From assembly GCA_015680905.1 (NCBI GenBank), contig CM027378.1, forward strand, positions 88,131,501-88,195,500: a stretch of DNA of 64,000 nucleotides. The letters run 5' to 3'. The stretch's first letter is position 1, and every line of letters begins with the position of its first letter. This document shows, in pieces, positions 21,592-33,410 of this stretch. The notes under the pieces were generated by a model, which was not told where the DNA came from, ran no database searches, and was given only the letters and a program-made list of their open reading frames with translations. Origin of the DNA: Coptis chinensis (lineage: Eukaryota > Streptophyta > Magnoliopsida > Ranunculales > Ranunculaceae). Position numbers and translations under genes: made by a program.

Positions 21592-22703
21592 CTACTGGTA
21601 AATTTTTTTCAGTAGATAGGTATTCCAAGGTCGAGGCAACATCTTCCCCTCTTGGGTTCTTATCCAGTATGCTCCATTGCCGACGACACGTTCCACGATG
21701 TAGGGGCCTTCCCATGTGGGTGCTAACTTGGAATCGTCTTGCGTCTTTTTCAGCACTAGGTCGTCAGGTTGAAAAGACCTAGGATGAACTTGCTTGTTGT
21801 AGGAGTTCTTCAGAGTTTGCTGATAAGATGCGACTCTGATGGCAGCTAAGTCCCGCTTTTCTTCCAACAGGCCGACTTCTCGTGCTAACACGGAGTCGTT
21901 GTGTCCCGACTCGACAAGTTCTGATCGAGTCGTAGTGACTGTCAGCTCGGTGGGAATTACGGCTTCTGTGTCATAACATAAGGAGAATGGTGATTCACGG
22001 CATCGATCGAAATGCGGGTGCGTGAGCCCATAGAATATTTTCCAACTGATTTGGCCATTGGCTCTTATTCTTTTCAATCTTTTTCTTCAAGTTTTCCAAG
22101 ATTGCTTTGTTACCGGGCTCGCCCGACCATTACTCGAGAGTGTACTGTGGAGTAGAAAATGCGTGAACGATCTTCCACTTGGCTAGAAACTCTTTAACCA
22201 TTCTACCTTTGAACTGAGGCCCATTATCCATTACTAATGTATGTGGCAAACCAAATCTGGTGATGATGTGAGTCCAGATGAAGTTTCTGACATGTGACTC
22301 TTTGACGTGTGCTAAAGGAATAGCCTCGACCCACTTGGTGAAGTAGTCGGCTGCAGCTAATACAAAGCGGAAGCCCGTACTTTTCTGTGGGATGAATGGT
22401 CCCATGATGTCCATGCCCCACATGTGGAATGGCCATGGGCTTGCTATAATTGACGGGCTTCACGAAAGCAGGTTGGATGATATTGTGGCCAAATGTTTGA
22501 CACTTGACACATTTGAGGACGTATGCTTTAGCATCGATCTGCATACGGGGCCAAAAATATCCTTGTGAAATGGCCTTATGGGCTAAAGAGCGACCGCCGG
22601 CATGATTTCCACATTCTCCTTCGTGGATCTCTGCGAAAACTAACTGACCCTGCTCTGGAGTGATGCACCGCAAGTGTGGGCCACCAGCGGATTTCCTGAA
22701 CAA
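21592..22703 (-). pseudogene. Integrase of the Tat element
   Basis: Integrase joins the cDNA ends to host DNA. An HHCC zinc-finger region is visible (EIHEGECGNHAGGRSLAHK, then LKCVKCQTFG), then the catalytic core with MWGMDIMGPF (first Asp) and LVMDNGPQFKG (second Asp). The third acidic segment follows a frame break near 22130, where the upstream frame ends QYTLE and the next begins after an NGRASP-like stretch. The C-terminal part (21592-22077) ends with SKLAPTWEGPYIVERVVG, a typical gypsy integrase tail. Frame changes near 22420 and 22130 make it inactive as read. Confidence 0.88.
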
Positions 22704-22759
22704 TTTGTTATGGAACCAACAATAACGTCGTGCTTGATAGGGGATCTGCTTAGCCTTGG

Positions 22760-24821
22760 TACGCCTCGTGGAGCCGCCCGTCTTGGATATAGTCGATGAT
22801 AGGTCGCATCCATGTTTGACTCAACCGACCGGGCCGGAGGGAATAGGTCGCTTATTGTCAGGGTGTGCTCGACTTGGTACGCAGGTCGATCGACTATTTC
22901 TATGAGTAGTTGTCTTGGGGTGCAGCTCGGGGTCTGGGTTGCTAGGTAAGCTAAACTGTCCGCATGACGGTTTTCGTCACGCAAGAAATGATGTATGTGT
23001 ACCTGCTTAAAAGAAGGCAATAATTGATGAACGACCTGAAGATATTTTGAAAGATTACCTTTATGGGTAGTGTACTCTTTTGCAACTTGGCGAACAACCA
23101 GCTGCGAGTCACTAAAGACTTGGAGCTCTTTGACACCGAAATTCGCAAAATATATACATAAAGTCCCCGATCGACCGCACTCCTCCTCGTTATTAGAAGT
23201 TGCAAAATCGATGCGAACTGACTTCTCCATCACCGTTCCATCGGGTGAAACTAAGACGACCCCTATGCCACTGCCGCCAGGATTGCTAGAACCATCTACA
23301 AAGAGAGACCAGGTGGACTTGATGTGCTCTTTCGAATCTGGGAGGTCGGTTTCTTGTTCCCAATTGGGGTCATCCACAGGGAAATCCGCTAGAAAATCGG
23401 CGGACGACATCGTCCTTTTCGAAAATCCGCGGGTACGAACTCCAGATGGTGTTCGCCGAGTTCTTCGGCCGAAACTGCCATTCGAGTAGTCTTGTTTTCC
23501 TTGTGGAGGATTTTCTTCAATGGGAGGTCGGTAAGAACTTTGATTTGATGCGCCTGAAAGTAAGGCCTGAACTTCCGTGCCGAATACAACAAAGCAAGTA
23601 CGGCTCTTTCCAGGAAGGAGTAATTCTTTTCTGCTGTCGTGAGCGTCTTGCTTGTGAAGTATATCGGTTTTTCTGAATTGTTTTCCTCTTTGAAGAGAAC
23701 TGAGCTGATGGCGAAATCGGATACTGCCAGATAGAGCCCCAGAGTCTCTCCATCTACGGGCTTGGCTAGGACGGGGGGTGTGGTGAGGTACTGTTTGAGA
23801 GTGGCGAATGCTTGATGGCACTGATCGCTCCATGAGAACTGCTCGCCTTTTTTAAGGAGTTGCAGGAACGGTCTACACCTATCGGATGCCCTTGATATGA
23901 ATCGGTTGAGTGTAGCGACCATGCCTGACAATTTCTGTATTTGTTTCTTCGTGCGTGGATCGGGCATGTCTAAGAACGCTCGGATCTGGTCTGGATTCGC
24001 CTCGATCCCTCGCTGAGACACTTGATACCCTAAAAATTTGCTGGAGGACGCTCCAAAAAGGCATGTCTCTGGATTCAGCTTCATGCCCGTACGACGTAAT
24101 CTAGAGAACGCTTGTTCAAGGTGGTCGAGGTGATCACCGGCTTTTTTGCTTTTGACGACCATATCGTCGATGTAGACCTCCATGGTGTTGCCTAACATGT
24201 CTTGGAACATGTCGACCGAAGGCGTTGATACGCTGTTCCGGCGTTTTCAGCCGAACGGAGAACGTTGTAGCAATAGATCCCTTTGCTCAGAATGAAAGAG
24301 GTCTTCTCTTGATCCTCCTCTGCGAGCTGGATTTGGTTGTACCCACCGTGCGCGTGTCCATGAAGGAGAGAAGCTCATGACCACAGTCCGGTCGACAAGT
24401 CGGTCAATCGCGAGGTAGGGAAAACTGTCTTTTGGTGTGGCCTCGATTTACATTCGTAAAATCGACGATAAAGCTTAACCGATCGTTTCTTTTTAGGTAC
24501 TGCCACGATGTTAGCAATCCACTCCGGATAGTCTACTTTTCTGATAAAACCGACTTGCTTGAGTTTGTCGACCTCGTCGTTGATGGCTTTTTGAAAACGC
24601 AGGGATAGTCGGCGGGGTCGTTGTCGGACTGGTCTAGCATTGGGATGAACATTTAATTTATGGCATGCGATTGCGGGATCTATTCCGGGCACATCGATAT
24701 ACGACCAAGCAAAAATATCTTTATTCATAGATAAGAAATTTATAAGGTGGGTCCTGATTGTGGGGTCGAGGTTAGCCCCTACATATACAAACTTGGGGTC
24801 GTCTTCGGTGCCTAGGTTCAC
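22760..24821 (-). pseudogene. Reverse transcriptase and dual RNase H of the Tat element
   Basis: The reverse-transcriptase N-terminus is in 24375-24821 (HKLNVHPNARPVRQRPRR, DEVDKLKQVGFIRKVDYPEW, NIVAVPKKK). Frames break over 24210-24400, where the FMDAYSGYNQI-like catalytic segment should be. The next frame carries the active-site box VYIDDMVVKS (24160 region), LGYQVSQRGIEANPDQI, and the first RNase H (FSWSDQCHQAFATLK, LAVSDFAISSVLF). A frameshift near 23400 leads to the second RNase H: WSLFVDGSSNPGGSGIG, NNEEECG, VFSDSQLVVRQV and HADSLAYLA, the acidic residues of a dual-RNase-H gypsy element. The domain order is complete but the frame is not. Confidence 0.9.
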
Positions 24822-25396
24822 TTTTTCTCTTTCTGCCGCTGGAGGTTTTGCAACTGATGGCGAAGCGCTGCTTGGCGATTCGCTATCGGGGGATGTCTGA
24901 ACACTTTATGGGACGACATGACCGGGTCAGGGAAGGGAGCGACTGTCGGCGGCAACGCCGACGGGATACCCACAACCCGGGAGTGGGACTCGCTACATGC
25001 ACATTGATGGTGTGGTGTCTGCCGCCATCATCTGTGGTGGCCTAACACGAAATGAGACGACCTCGATACTTTAACCGACGGTTATCGACGTTGGATCAAT
25101 CTTTGGAGACCTTTGTTGGCGGGCGTAAGGACTCGGGGAGCGAGTCGCGTATATCCGCATTGAGAGAAAAAATCTGCTTGCTAGAGCCCCCGCTCTCGCT
25201 TCGCTTCGGCTGGACTTCGCAACTAAGTCATGTGGCATTGTAACCGGTGGGTTCATGTGTGGCGGGGGGTCGGTTCACGCGGCGCAGCTCACTTGTTGAC
25301 ATGATCCGTTACAATATGCGCTTCAAGCCGATTGCTTCGAAGTTCCATCATTCCTCTAGGTCCCGGAAACGGAGAACTTGATGCAACGTTGATGCA

Positions 25397-25711
25397 TCAC
25401 CGCTGCATCTGATGGATCCAACGTCGTCCGAGTATGGCATTGTATGACGACTTGCTGTCTAGAACGCAGAAACGTGTATTGCAGCTGATCTTGTCCTCTC
25501 TAGATCCCACCGACACTGGAAGTATAATATCACCAATGGGATCGGCCCTGGAACCATTGAACCCATAAAGGGGGGCGATCGGGTCTACGAGGACAGACTT
25601 GGGAAGGTTCATCTCTTGCATGGTGTGGTAGAACAAGATGTCATAGGAACTACCGAGGTCGATCAGGACGCGCTTGACTGTCCAGGCGCTAATTTTGACA
25701 TGGACTACCAA
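25397..25711 (-). CDS. Aspartic protease of the Tat element
   Basis: This 104-residue frame holds VKRVLIDLGSSYDILF and later SYNAILGRRWIHQM, the start and end landmarks of a retropepsin-like domain that would process the gag-pol polyprotein. The active-site motif is usually D(T/S/G)G; here it reads DLG, so Leu replaces the small residue after the catalytic Asp. This may be a lineage variant or an inactivating change. The frame itself is open, but the surrounding polyprotein is broken. Confidence 0.8.
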   Translation of the reverse strand: MVVHVKISAWTVKRVLIDLGSSYDILFYHTMQEMNLPKSVLVDPIAPLYGFNGSRADPIGDIILPVSVGSREDKISCNTRFCVLDSKSSYNAILGRRWIHQMQR

Positions 25712-25867
25712 TGCATCATTATGAGGAAGGCAGACTTTGCTTAAGTCGGCCTCCGCGGAAAGTGATATCGCTGCTTTGCGACTGAACCACGCGGAGCGGA
25801 GTCCCTATGAAGTGAAATGATAGACTTCACGAAGAGCCGACACGGCGTCTTTTTCTCTCGGATGAGG

Positions 25868-27273
25868 TTACGGAATCGTCCGGAAAGTAATCACGTGAAT
25901 AGTTCGATCATTGTCACGATCGGATGAGTCTTTGCCGCCGCCGCGGGCGCTTAACGATCGCGGACGTCCTCTACTGCGAGGACGAGCTTGAACCTCTTGG
26001 TAGTGACGGCGAGGTGGAGATCGACTACGTACTCGACGCGCCATCAGTTTGTGACGCAAGTCGCCATCAGGAATGCTAGTGTACTGTTTTATATGGCCGG
26101 CTTCCACTAGATCCTGGAGATAATGTTTAAGCCCCCATCATGCATCAGTTTCATGGCATTTTGCGTTGTGAAATGCGCAAAATGGCTTGTCAGGTCGATC
26201 TACTGGTTGCCTCACATCGGGCCGGAAGAATGGGGCTCGCTTAATCTTACCCAGAATGTAACTGGGGGAGCGTGTCAGGATAGCGAACTCTCTGCTGTTG
26301 TCTGATCGGGTACTGGCTTTTGGTACAAGCGACCTAGGGCGCTTCTTGGCCCGTGGAGTACTATCTGAAACTGCTGCCACCTCCTGGTTCTCATCTAAGC
26401 CGTGGAGTTTCAAAGTTTCCTGCAACTTGATGTACTTGTCCACGCGAGCGTAGAGCTCGGACAGTGTCTCTGGGCGTTCCTTCATCAACGACCTGGAGAG
26501 GTCGGTATTACGCACTCGGCAAGCATTGAAAAGGCCGATTAATGGCGAAAAGATTCTTTCAAGCCGCTTTCCATGCACAACCGTTCGCCTTGAACCGCCC
26601 TAGGAACTCACGAATAGTTTCGTCTTCCTTGAATGATAATTGAAACAAAGAATCAAGATCCGCCTTCTTCCGCTTTGTTGTGGACGATCTTGTTGGCGAA
26701 CAAATCGAAAAAGTTTGTTCAAGGTTTTATAGAATCGATTCCAATTGAAAAGAACCAATCAAGAGCGCCATCCTCGAGACTTTGGAAATAATCTGCAGTG
26801 GAGATGATCAAACTTCGGGTGAAATTTGTAAAGTGCCGACTCTACGAATGTAGCGAGCCACATGTCGACCGGGGCGCGTCTTTGCCATCGTTATGGGAAA
26901 GCATGGTCGGATAAAGTCTTGTGGAGGGTTTATTGAGAACCTCTACCGAATCCGCGAGACGCCGATATGTCTTAAGCATCTTGTGCACAACTGCGTATCG
27001 AATACTTCTTTACGGGCGTTGACCAATCCTTTGGATAACTTCGTTAATCTGTTGATTAACGCCGTTGATGCCGCTCTCTGCGCTTACCTACTTGTTGTTG
27101 CCGGTAACTATCCACCGAGCTCGTAAAGTAGCATTTTCCTCCCTGAGCAAGGAAATGCTCTCGTTCGTTATTCCCAACTGGTGGGCAAGGTGCTGGACTT
27201 GAGCTTCGAGGCTGACCATGCTTCGTGGGCTTGAGAATTGGTGATGGATGAACGAATTTAATGTGGTTCTCAA
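25868..27273 (-). pseudogene. gag of the Tat element
   Basis: The N-terminus includes a coiled-coil-like segment, MVSLEAQVQHLAHQLGITNE and LLREENATLRA (27088-27216). The middle (26580-27050) is read in several frames. The frame 26138-26578 holds RPETLSELYARVDKYIKLQE, typical of plant gypsy gag, and then FCAFHNAKCHETD, the remains of a zinc-knuckle-like CxxH block. The basic linker RRVRSRSPPRRHYQEV follows in 25868-26107. Stops at 26123-26138 and shifts upstream show decay. Confidence 0.8.
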
Positions 27274-27282
27274 GTAATTGAA

Positions 27283-27299
27283 ACCACAGACGGCGCCAA
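27283..27299 (-). other. Primer-binding site
   Basis: Immediately inside the right (5') LTR the element strand reads TTGGCGCCGTCTGTGG. The TGGCGCCG core is complementary to the 3' end of tRNA-Asp-type primers used by Tat and Athila elements; the match fades after about ten bases. Confidence 0.75.
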
Positions 27300-27854
27300 T
27301 GTAAAGGAGTGCTTTGGGTTTTCATTGGGACCGAAGTTAAACCACGGCGGAACCGCCTACGATCCTCTTTGTTGGTTTTTTTTTTTTTTCCGGGAGAGAG
27401 GAATCAGGCCCGACGTAGTTCAATCAGGTGGTATTTATAGGCTTAAGGGAATATCAATCTGGAAGGCACGTGTGACTCTGGTACACGTGTAAGATGGAGA
27501 TCGTGAATGAGTGTTGGGCTAGTTATATTATAAGTCGTCTGCTGATTGGGTGTTGGCGAGGTCACCCCTATTTCCCGGTGGTGGAAAATACAATCAAGAT
27601 TTTGGTAATGATTATCCCTGGTGGTCATCTTATCCGGTAGCGCTCGTCTCTAGCTATGTGCTCGCATCTTGAGACATCTTTGTTAAATACCACCTATTTG
27701 AAAGGAACTACTCACAATTCGGTCTTGGATACCGAGACAAGCGAAGTTCGCTGCACTGCATTCTCGAGAGAGCCTCCACGATTCGATCTTGGAGGTCGAT
27801 GTCCTAAGTTCGCTTACGTTGCACGCGTGCATGATAGGATATGGCTCCCCTACA
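27300..27854 (-). repeat. 5' LTR of the Tat element
   Basis: Partner of the LTR at 15374-15933, with the same termini and the same order of internal landmarks. Small indels and substitutions separate the two. Transcription of the element would start here and run to lower coordinates. Confidence 0.93.
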
Positions 27855-27859
27855 GAAAG

Positions 27860-28048
27860 GAGGGCAAAACTGGTTATGGGGGAATTGCTTTACATTGAAG
27901 ACTGCAACGAGATTAATTTTGCGGACAACAAGACGACCACGAAGATTGAGAGAAAGGAAGACGTGGAAGAGGAACAATGTCAAATTCTTGATTTCGTGTT
28001 GTACTTGCAAGTACTCTATTCAGAACTCGCTGAATCAGTTGGTGGAGG
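27860..28048 (+). pseudogene. 3' part of the gene split by the Tat element
   Basis: From the right GAAAG the plus-strand frame reads RRAKLVMGELLYIEDCNEIN, a charged stretch (KTTTKIERKEDVEEEQCQIL), and FVLYLQVLYSELAESVGGG, where a second element begins at about 28049. It continues the frame that enters the left GAAAG. The protein is unrecognised. The whole window offers no other part of it with certainty; a short stretch 29546-29580 ending at a GTAATT donor might be its continuation. Confidence 0.45.
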
Positions 28049-29545
28049 GAGAATTGTTTTGCTCACAGGATGAGTCCCACAATGGTCATAGCCACGACAT
28101 ATGTTCACCAAAATTTTAAAAAATAATAAAAATACCAAAAGACTTTCTCTCTCCTCCTTTTAGCCACGTTCTCTCCCCTTACTCTCACTCTCTCGCTCTC
28201 CTTTTTACCTTATCGAAACTTTCCTCTCACAATAATTTGGACCGATCGAATTCCGACTGACCACCAAAGTCTAGCTTGCGGGCTGGTGGTATGAAATCAA
28301 GGAATGATTTATTAACTCTTGCCTACACGGTATCCAAAAAAGAGGTAGTGAGAATTATGCACTAAAAATTTAAGGTTGGAAAAACAATAAAACAAAAAAC
28401 TTAAATCTTTATTTATATATGCCTGAATATTGGGATTGTCATGTTCCATTGTGTTATTTGTGTTATCCGTTGGTCTGACTAACTTTGTAAACAACTTCGA
28501 AATTTCAGCTATAGGAGGCTTAACTATCAATTTTTAGAATGAATATTTAAGGTTTTGAATTAGCAAACCTAAAGCAGATTAAACGACATGGCATGCTTGG
28601 GGTCCAGGTTAATGAAATGGAAATTTTTGAGTCATAGACAAACTTGGATACATAATAACAAAAGTGCATTGCACACTTCTGTTAGTGGCCTTTGGACTTT
28701 GGTCTTCATCTGGAATTGCATTTGAGATTTTGAAGTATCTAAAGAAGATGGTTTCATTAATAAGAAATAAACATATAAAGCATAAATAACTTGTTGAAAG
28801 TAATTGATTACTTTATTTGATTAATACTAGTATATATACCGTGTGACGGTATGCGAACTTGCAAATTATTTTTGGAAATGGGTTTGAAAGAGGGGGCGGG
28901 ACCAAAATAGAAGAGATGAAGGAAAATGGAGAATGGAGAATGAGAAGGGAGGGAGTGAGTGAGGGGATTTCCGAACTTAAATTAAGTTTTCGAATATCAA
29001 ATTTCAGCAAATTCTGATTTTAGAGTGGAAGAAATTGAGAGGGGGGGGGGGGGGATACATGTAGACAGGGTATGCTATGCTCGTTCGGATTACAAATTGG
29101 GCAATTGGTGATTCAACTTGGTATGAAGTAGTCATTTTTTCATTTTCTTTGTCTTTTTTGCAACACACCTTTGAGAATCCCTTTGGATTATTGACGAGTC
29201 CGCAGTTTTGGGTCTCGCAATAAAACATCTTCGCTCAGCTGACCCACATTGCTCTCATCAATTTGTTTTTTATGGGCACTAAAAGGGCTAGCACAAAATT
29301 CGCTACCGTGTTTCTTGAGTTACGGGATTTGGTAGTTGGCCATCGGTCGAAATTATTGTGAGAATAATGTTTCGGCAAGGTGAGTAGGAGAGAGAGAGAA
29401 AGGGGTGAGATTGTGAGAACATGGCTAAAATGAGGATAGAGAAAGTATTATGGTATTTATTTTATTTTTTTTAACTTTTGGTGGACACATGTCGTATGTA
29501 CTTGTGAGCACTGTGGGGATTAAACCTGTGAGCAAAAAAATTCTC
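28049..29545. mobile_element. Element with about 200-bp terminal inverted repeats
   Basis: The left arm (28049-28260) and right arm (29335-29545) are diverged inverted copies. Both hold TTTGCTCACAGG at the outer edge, ACGACATATGTTCACC-like and AATACC...ACTTTCTC blocks, and a CTCACAATAATTT block inside. Long TIRs without a transposase suggest a non-autonomous Mutator-like element. I find no convincing 9-bp target duplication (TGGTGGAGG against AGGCCGAAG). The inside has no recognisable coding region. Confidence 0.6.
28827..28858 (-). mobile_element. Helitron-like 3' terminus
   Basis: On the minus strand, hairpin ACCGTCACACGGT, then TATATATA and CTAG (28827-28830) followed by T, matches the form of a plant Helitron end. 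It lies inside the TIR element. The 5' end was not found. Confidence 0.4.
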
Positions 29546-29641
29546 AGGCCGAAGCTCATGGAAATGATCTGACTGGTCAGGTAATTGCCAATTATTACTT
29601 TTACAATTAAGTGTTCACAAAAGAAATCTCAAGACTAAAAA

Positions 29642-30465
29642 CTAGGGTGCCAACGGGTCGGTTTTGGGTCGAGTTTTAACGGTTTTGATTTCGGTTTATT
29701 ATTTATAGTTTAATCGGTTTCGGTTCTCAATGGTTTTAGTATGAAAATTATATAATCCAACCCAAAACCATAAAAACCCACAGATTTTAATCGGTTTAGA
29801 TTCTAATTTGAGTCTTTATTATTTATTATGATTATTAAACAATTTCAATCATTTAAACACTAAAACTTGTTTTTATTTTTATTTTTTTCTTTTTTCTACA
29901 TGATAATATTTTATGTATAATTAGTAATGTATCAACAATTATATTTACATCAATCTATGAACATATATCAATCATACACGTTAAAATATTTACCATTCAT
30001 TTTATAATTTCAAGCTTTGATATATAAATTAAAATAATCAAATATCTAACTCTAAAAATTTAATTTTTTTTTTACGTGCATACACATATCTTTGTTTTCT
30101 TGTATTAACTCGATCGTGTACACGTGCAATCACATATATTTGTTACCTTAATATATTTTACGTGCATACACATATATTTGTACACGTGTATTAACTTGCA
30201 TTTTAAATCGAACATACGAGTACATGCATCTTACAATTACATCTCATCACTAATTTTTAACATGAACACTATATATTAGTTTATAATATGTGTGTGTACA
30301 ACTATATATCAAGTATGTATATCATATTTAAATATACACGTGCATAAGTTAATAAATATAAAATGTATTAGTTAATTCATAATATACACGTTGATATTAT
30401 TTAAATATACACGTGCATAAGTTAATAAATATAAAATATATTAGTTAATTCATAATATACACGTT

Positions 30466-30470
<5 letters not shown>
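29642..30470. repeat. AT-rich hAT-like repeat, copy 1
   Basis: It starts with TAGGGTGCCAACGGGTCGG followed by CGGTTTCGGTT-type strings, the kind of end seen in plant hAT (Ac-like) elements. Then come AT-rich sequence and ACACGTGCATAAGTTAATAA repeats (two tandem units of about 70 bp at 30334-30470). Related sequence lies at 51201-51534 (inverted) and 61995-62700. No transposase frame. Confidence 0.5.

Positions 30471-30531
<61 letters not shown>
30471..30531. repeat. (TA)n microsatellite
   Basis: About 30 uninterrupted TA dinucleotides. A shorter TA run is at about 33374-33408. Confidence 0.95.
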
Positions 30532-30536
<5 letters not shown>

Positions 30537-30539
30537 AGC

Positions 30540-31030
30540 TTCGCACCTTATCTCTCTCCTCATCTGGTGTCTTTATTTTCTAAACTGTGCATTCTCATAG
30601 ATTCCTAAAAAAAAGGCAACTCTATATATTAGTTAGACCTCCCTAAATTTGTTACTTTCTCCTCTCTTTATTTTTTAATTACTATAGACTCCTTCTTTAA
30701 TTAATATGGGCTACTCAAACTAAACAATTTAACTCGATTTACATACTAAAAAATAAAAAGGAATCATAGTGTCTGTTCTTTTCCGTCTCTTTTGTTTCTC
30801 ACCAAGGATTTCTCAAGACTCAATCTTTCAAAATTCAAACCGAAAGAACTATTCACCCTCAAATCCATTTGGTTTAGGTTGCGATTAAATTTCGTAATAA
30901 AGTCGACTTGAGTATCTATCGTAATGCGAGGTTCGGAGGTTAGAACCTTTGCATGCATGGAATTGATGTTGTTATATAGTTTACATTCACCTTGACATAT
31001 AGTATATTGAAGAGTTTCAATTGAAAGCAG
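30540..31030. other. AT-rich spacer before the polymerase eta remnant
   Basis: No exons for the N-terminal 100 or so residues of polymerase eta could be recognised here or further upstream. Confidence 0.4.
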
Positions 31031-33375
31031 GTGGTTGCAATTCTTTCCCAGAGGGGTCGATGTGAGAGAGCGTCAATTGATGAAGTGTACCTTGATCTTA
31101 CTGATGCAGCAGAAACGATGCTATCAAAAAATCCTCCAGAGAAGTTGGAAGCAATTGATGAAGAGGTTCTCAAATCACATGTTTTGGGGCATAATGAGAT
31201 AAGAGAGGATCACTATTTTTTTTGTTCCGTTGGGTTACTACATGTTTCCATTCTGCACTTATCACGGCATCACCATTTGCTGATAAAATAATATTGTAAT
31301 ATGTAATTGTACTTTCCTCACGGGTGGCACTGATTGGTTTTTAATTCAGGATGGCAACAAGAAAAGAGAAAATGTGAGAGAATGGATCTGCAGTAGTAAT
31401 ACTAATCATAACGATAAGCTACTAGCTTGTGGGGCTATTATTGTGGCAGAACTTCGGATGCAGGTCTTGAAGGAAATCGAGTTTCATGTTATGCGGGCAT
31501 TGCTCACAACAAGGTAGGAAAAAATATGTTGCCCTTTTCCATTTGTAAAGTCCAGAATTATTATTAAGGGTATTTTTGTAAATTTCATATCAACTCTAGG
31601 GTCGTTATGTAAATTGGTCGTCGGGTTTATTTTTCAAACGTACGTAACTTAAGGAAACTTAACTCCGACTCCTAAGCCCGTTAGATGAGCAAATCTTATA
31701 CGAAAATTTGACCAAAAATGGCGGTTAGCGGTTTTCTGCGTGCGAAGCGGGCACGAGTTAACAACTTACACGCATGATTGGGTCATCATTATAGCCTGCG
31801 GTGAGATAGAATATATGAGATTAAATTTAGTGGGATGGGCCGGAAAAAGAATCACGACGCGAAGTCAAATGACTTAGCGGTTAAGAGTGAATTAAGACTT
31901 TAAGTCTAATTGGGCATATTGGGCTTGGGCCTTAATAACCAAAAATCGGCCCAAACAAAAATCGCACCAACCGAAATCGCCAAACAAAAATCGCACCTTC
32001 TTCCCCAATTTTCGCACCTACTGAAACCCTAGGAGAGAGGAATTCGAATTCATCAAATTCCATCACTCCAAACCAACAATTCTTCACCCTCAAACCTTAG
32101 AAACCTTAAACCCAAATGTGAGGATTCGAAATCACTTGGAATCGCGTCGTACCAAGGTAAAAAACGAGTTTAATTTCTTCCTAAATAGATATTTAAACTA
32201 AATTTCGATGGATTAGGGGTGTATGGATGGAAGATAATTGAAATGGGATGTTTGTAATGTCGACAGTAGCTGTTGGTGGAGATAGAGTGGAGCGATTTTG
32301 ATGGAGCAGAAATCTAGGAGCGATTTTGTTGCTGATTCGGTAAGAATCTTCGGCTATTCACTCGTTTTTTGAGCAGTTCATGCCAGTTTATAATTGTTTA
32401 AGAGTAGATTAAGTAATGAACGATTGATAAGGAAGACAACAGTAAATATTGCGAGAATTTAATGTGAATGGAAGAGTGGAATTTGTTGTTGTTGTCGGAG
32501 TCGAGAAAAATCTTAATCGTTATTGGACGCGATATAATTGGCGTTGTCGGGTGGGCCTGCAGTGGCTCGAAATAGCCCGTAGAGACCGTCAGAGTAACAG
32601 TGCCAGAAATGGCCTGTAGCTCTGTTAACGGTAGTTAGATGGAATTTATTGAAACCAATTTCTTAACGTCGAGAATTCTTCTCGACTTACACTAGATAAG
32701 AATTCCTCGTTGTTCGATCAATTCTAATAATCGACGTATTTGTATATGATATTATAGGAATGAATTCGAGTGGATTGGGTTAAGCGGGATTGATTCAGTT
32801 AAGTGGGCTTGAGGAGAACGGAGCTTGCTAAGGTAGGAACCTACATACCAGTATATAGCCTGCTTATTTTCATGCATGATTTGAATTGTTTAAATAGGAA
32901 ATAGATAGTTGTGTATCAACCATGCATGTATATATGATATTCATGTTTTGCATTGTATTTCTTCGCTATAAACTATATATATAGATAGCTTTCGCGTGAA
33001 ATGGGTTTTCTGTAAAATCGGGGTAGCGAGGGATTGTTTTCTTTGTTAAAAGTGAAAAACTGATTTTGGGAAAGGTTCGCGCCTCTTGTCTCAATAAGGA
33101 GACAGAGAGATGGATTTTGAAATGCGGGTAAGGATTACCCGGTTGTTTGTAACTAGGTGCGAGGTTCTGGATTGTTCCCGGGATGGTCGTGTTATTTACG
33201 ATGATTCGCCGTTTGGGAATCATCGGTTGTTATTTACTATGACTGGCCCGTTTGGGAGTCATAGGTTGTTCTACTCGAGGATGGGAAATCCAGGAACTCA
33301 CACCTACATAATCAACAGTTTTAAAAGAAAAACTACATAGGTAACTAGAGTATTTGAAAATAATCGGTAATATGA

Positions 33376-33410
<35 letters not shown>

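Larger units (their letters stand above)
15369..27859 (-). mobile_element. Complete Ty3/gypsy retrotransposon, Tat-type
   Basis: Two LTRs of 560 and 555 bp (15374-15933 and 27300-27854) start TGTAAAGGAG and end CCCCTACA on the plus strand. They are flanked by perfect 5-bp duplications GAAAG (15369-15373, 27855-27859). Coding order on the minus strand is gag, protease, reverse transcriptase, RNase H with a second RNase H-like domain, integrase: a gypsy order with the dual RNase H typical of the Tat lineage. The primer-binding site next to the right LTR starts TTGGCGCCG. About 5.6 kb between integrase and 3' LTR carries tandem repeats and antisense gene-like units, also Tat-like. Many frameshifts make the copy non-autonomous now. 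The LTRs differ at scattered sites, so the insertion is not very recent. Confidence 0.95.
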
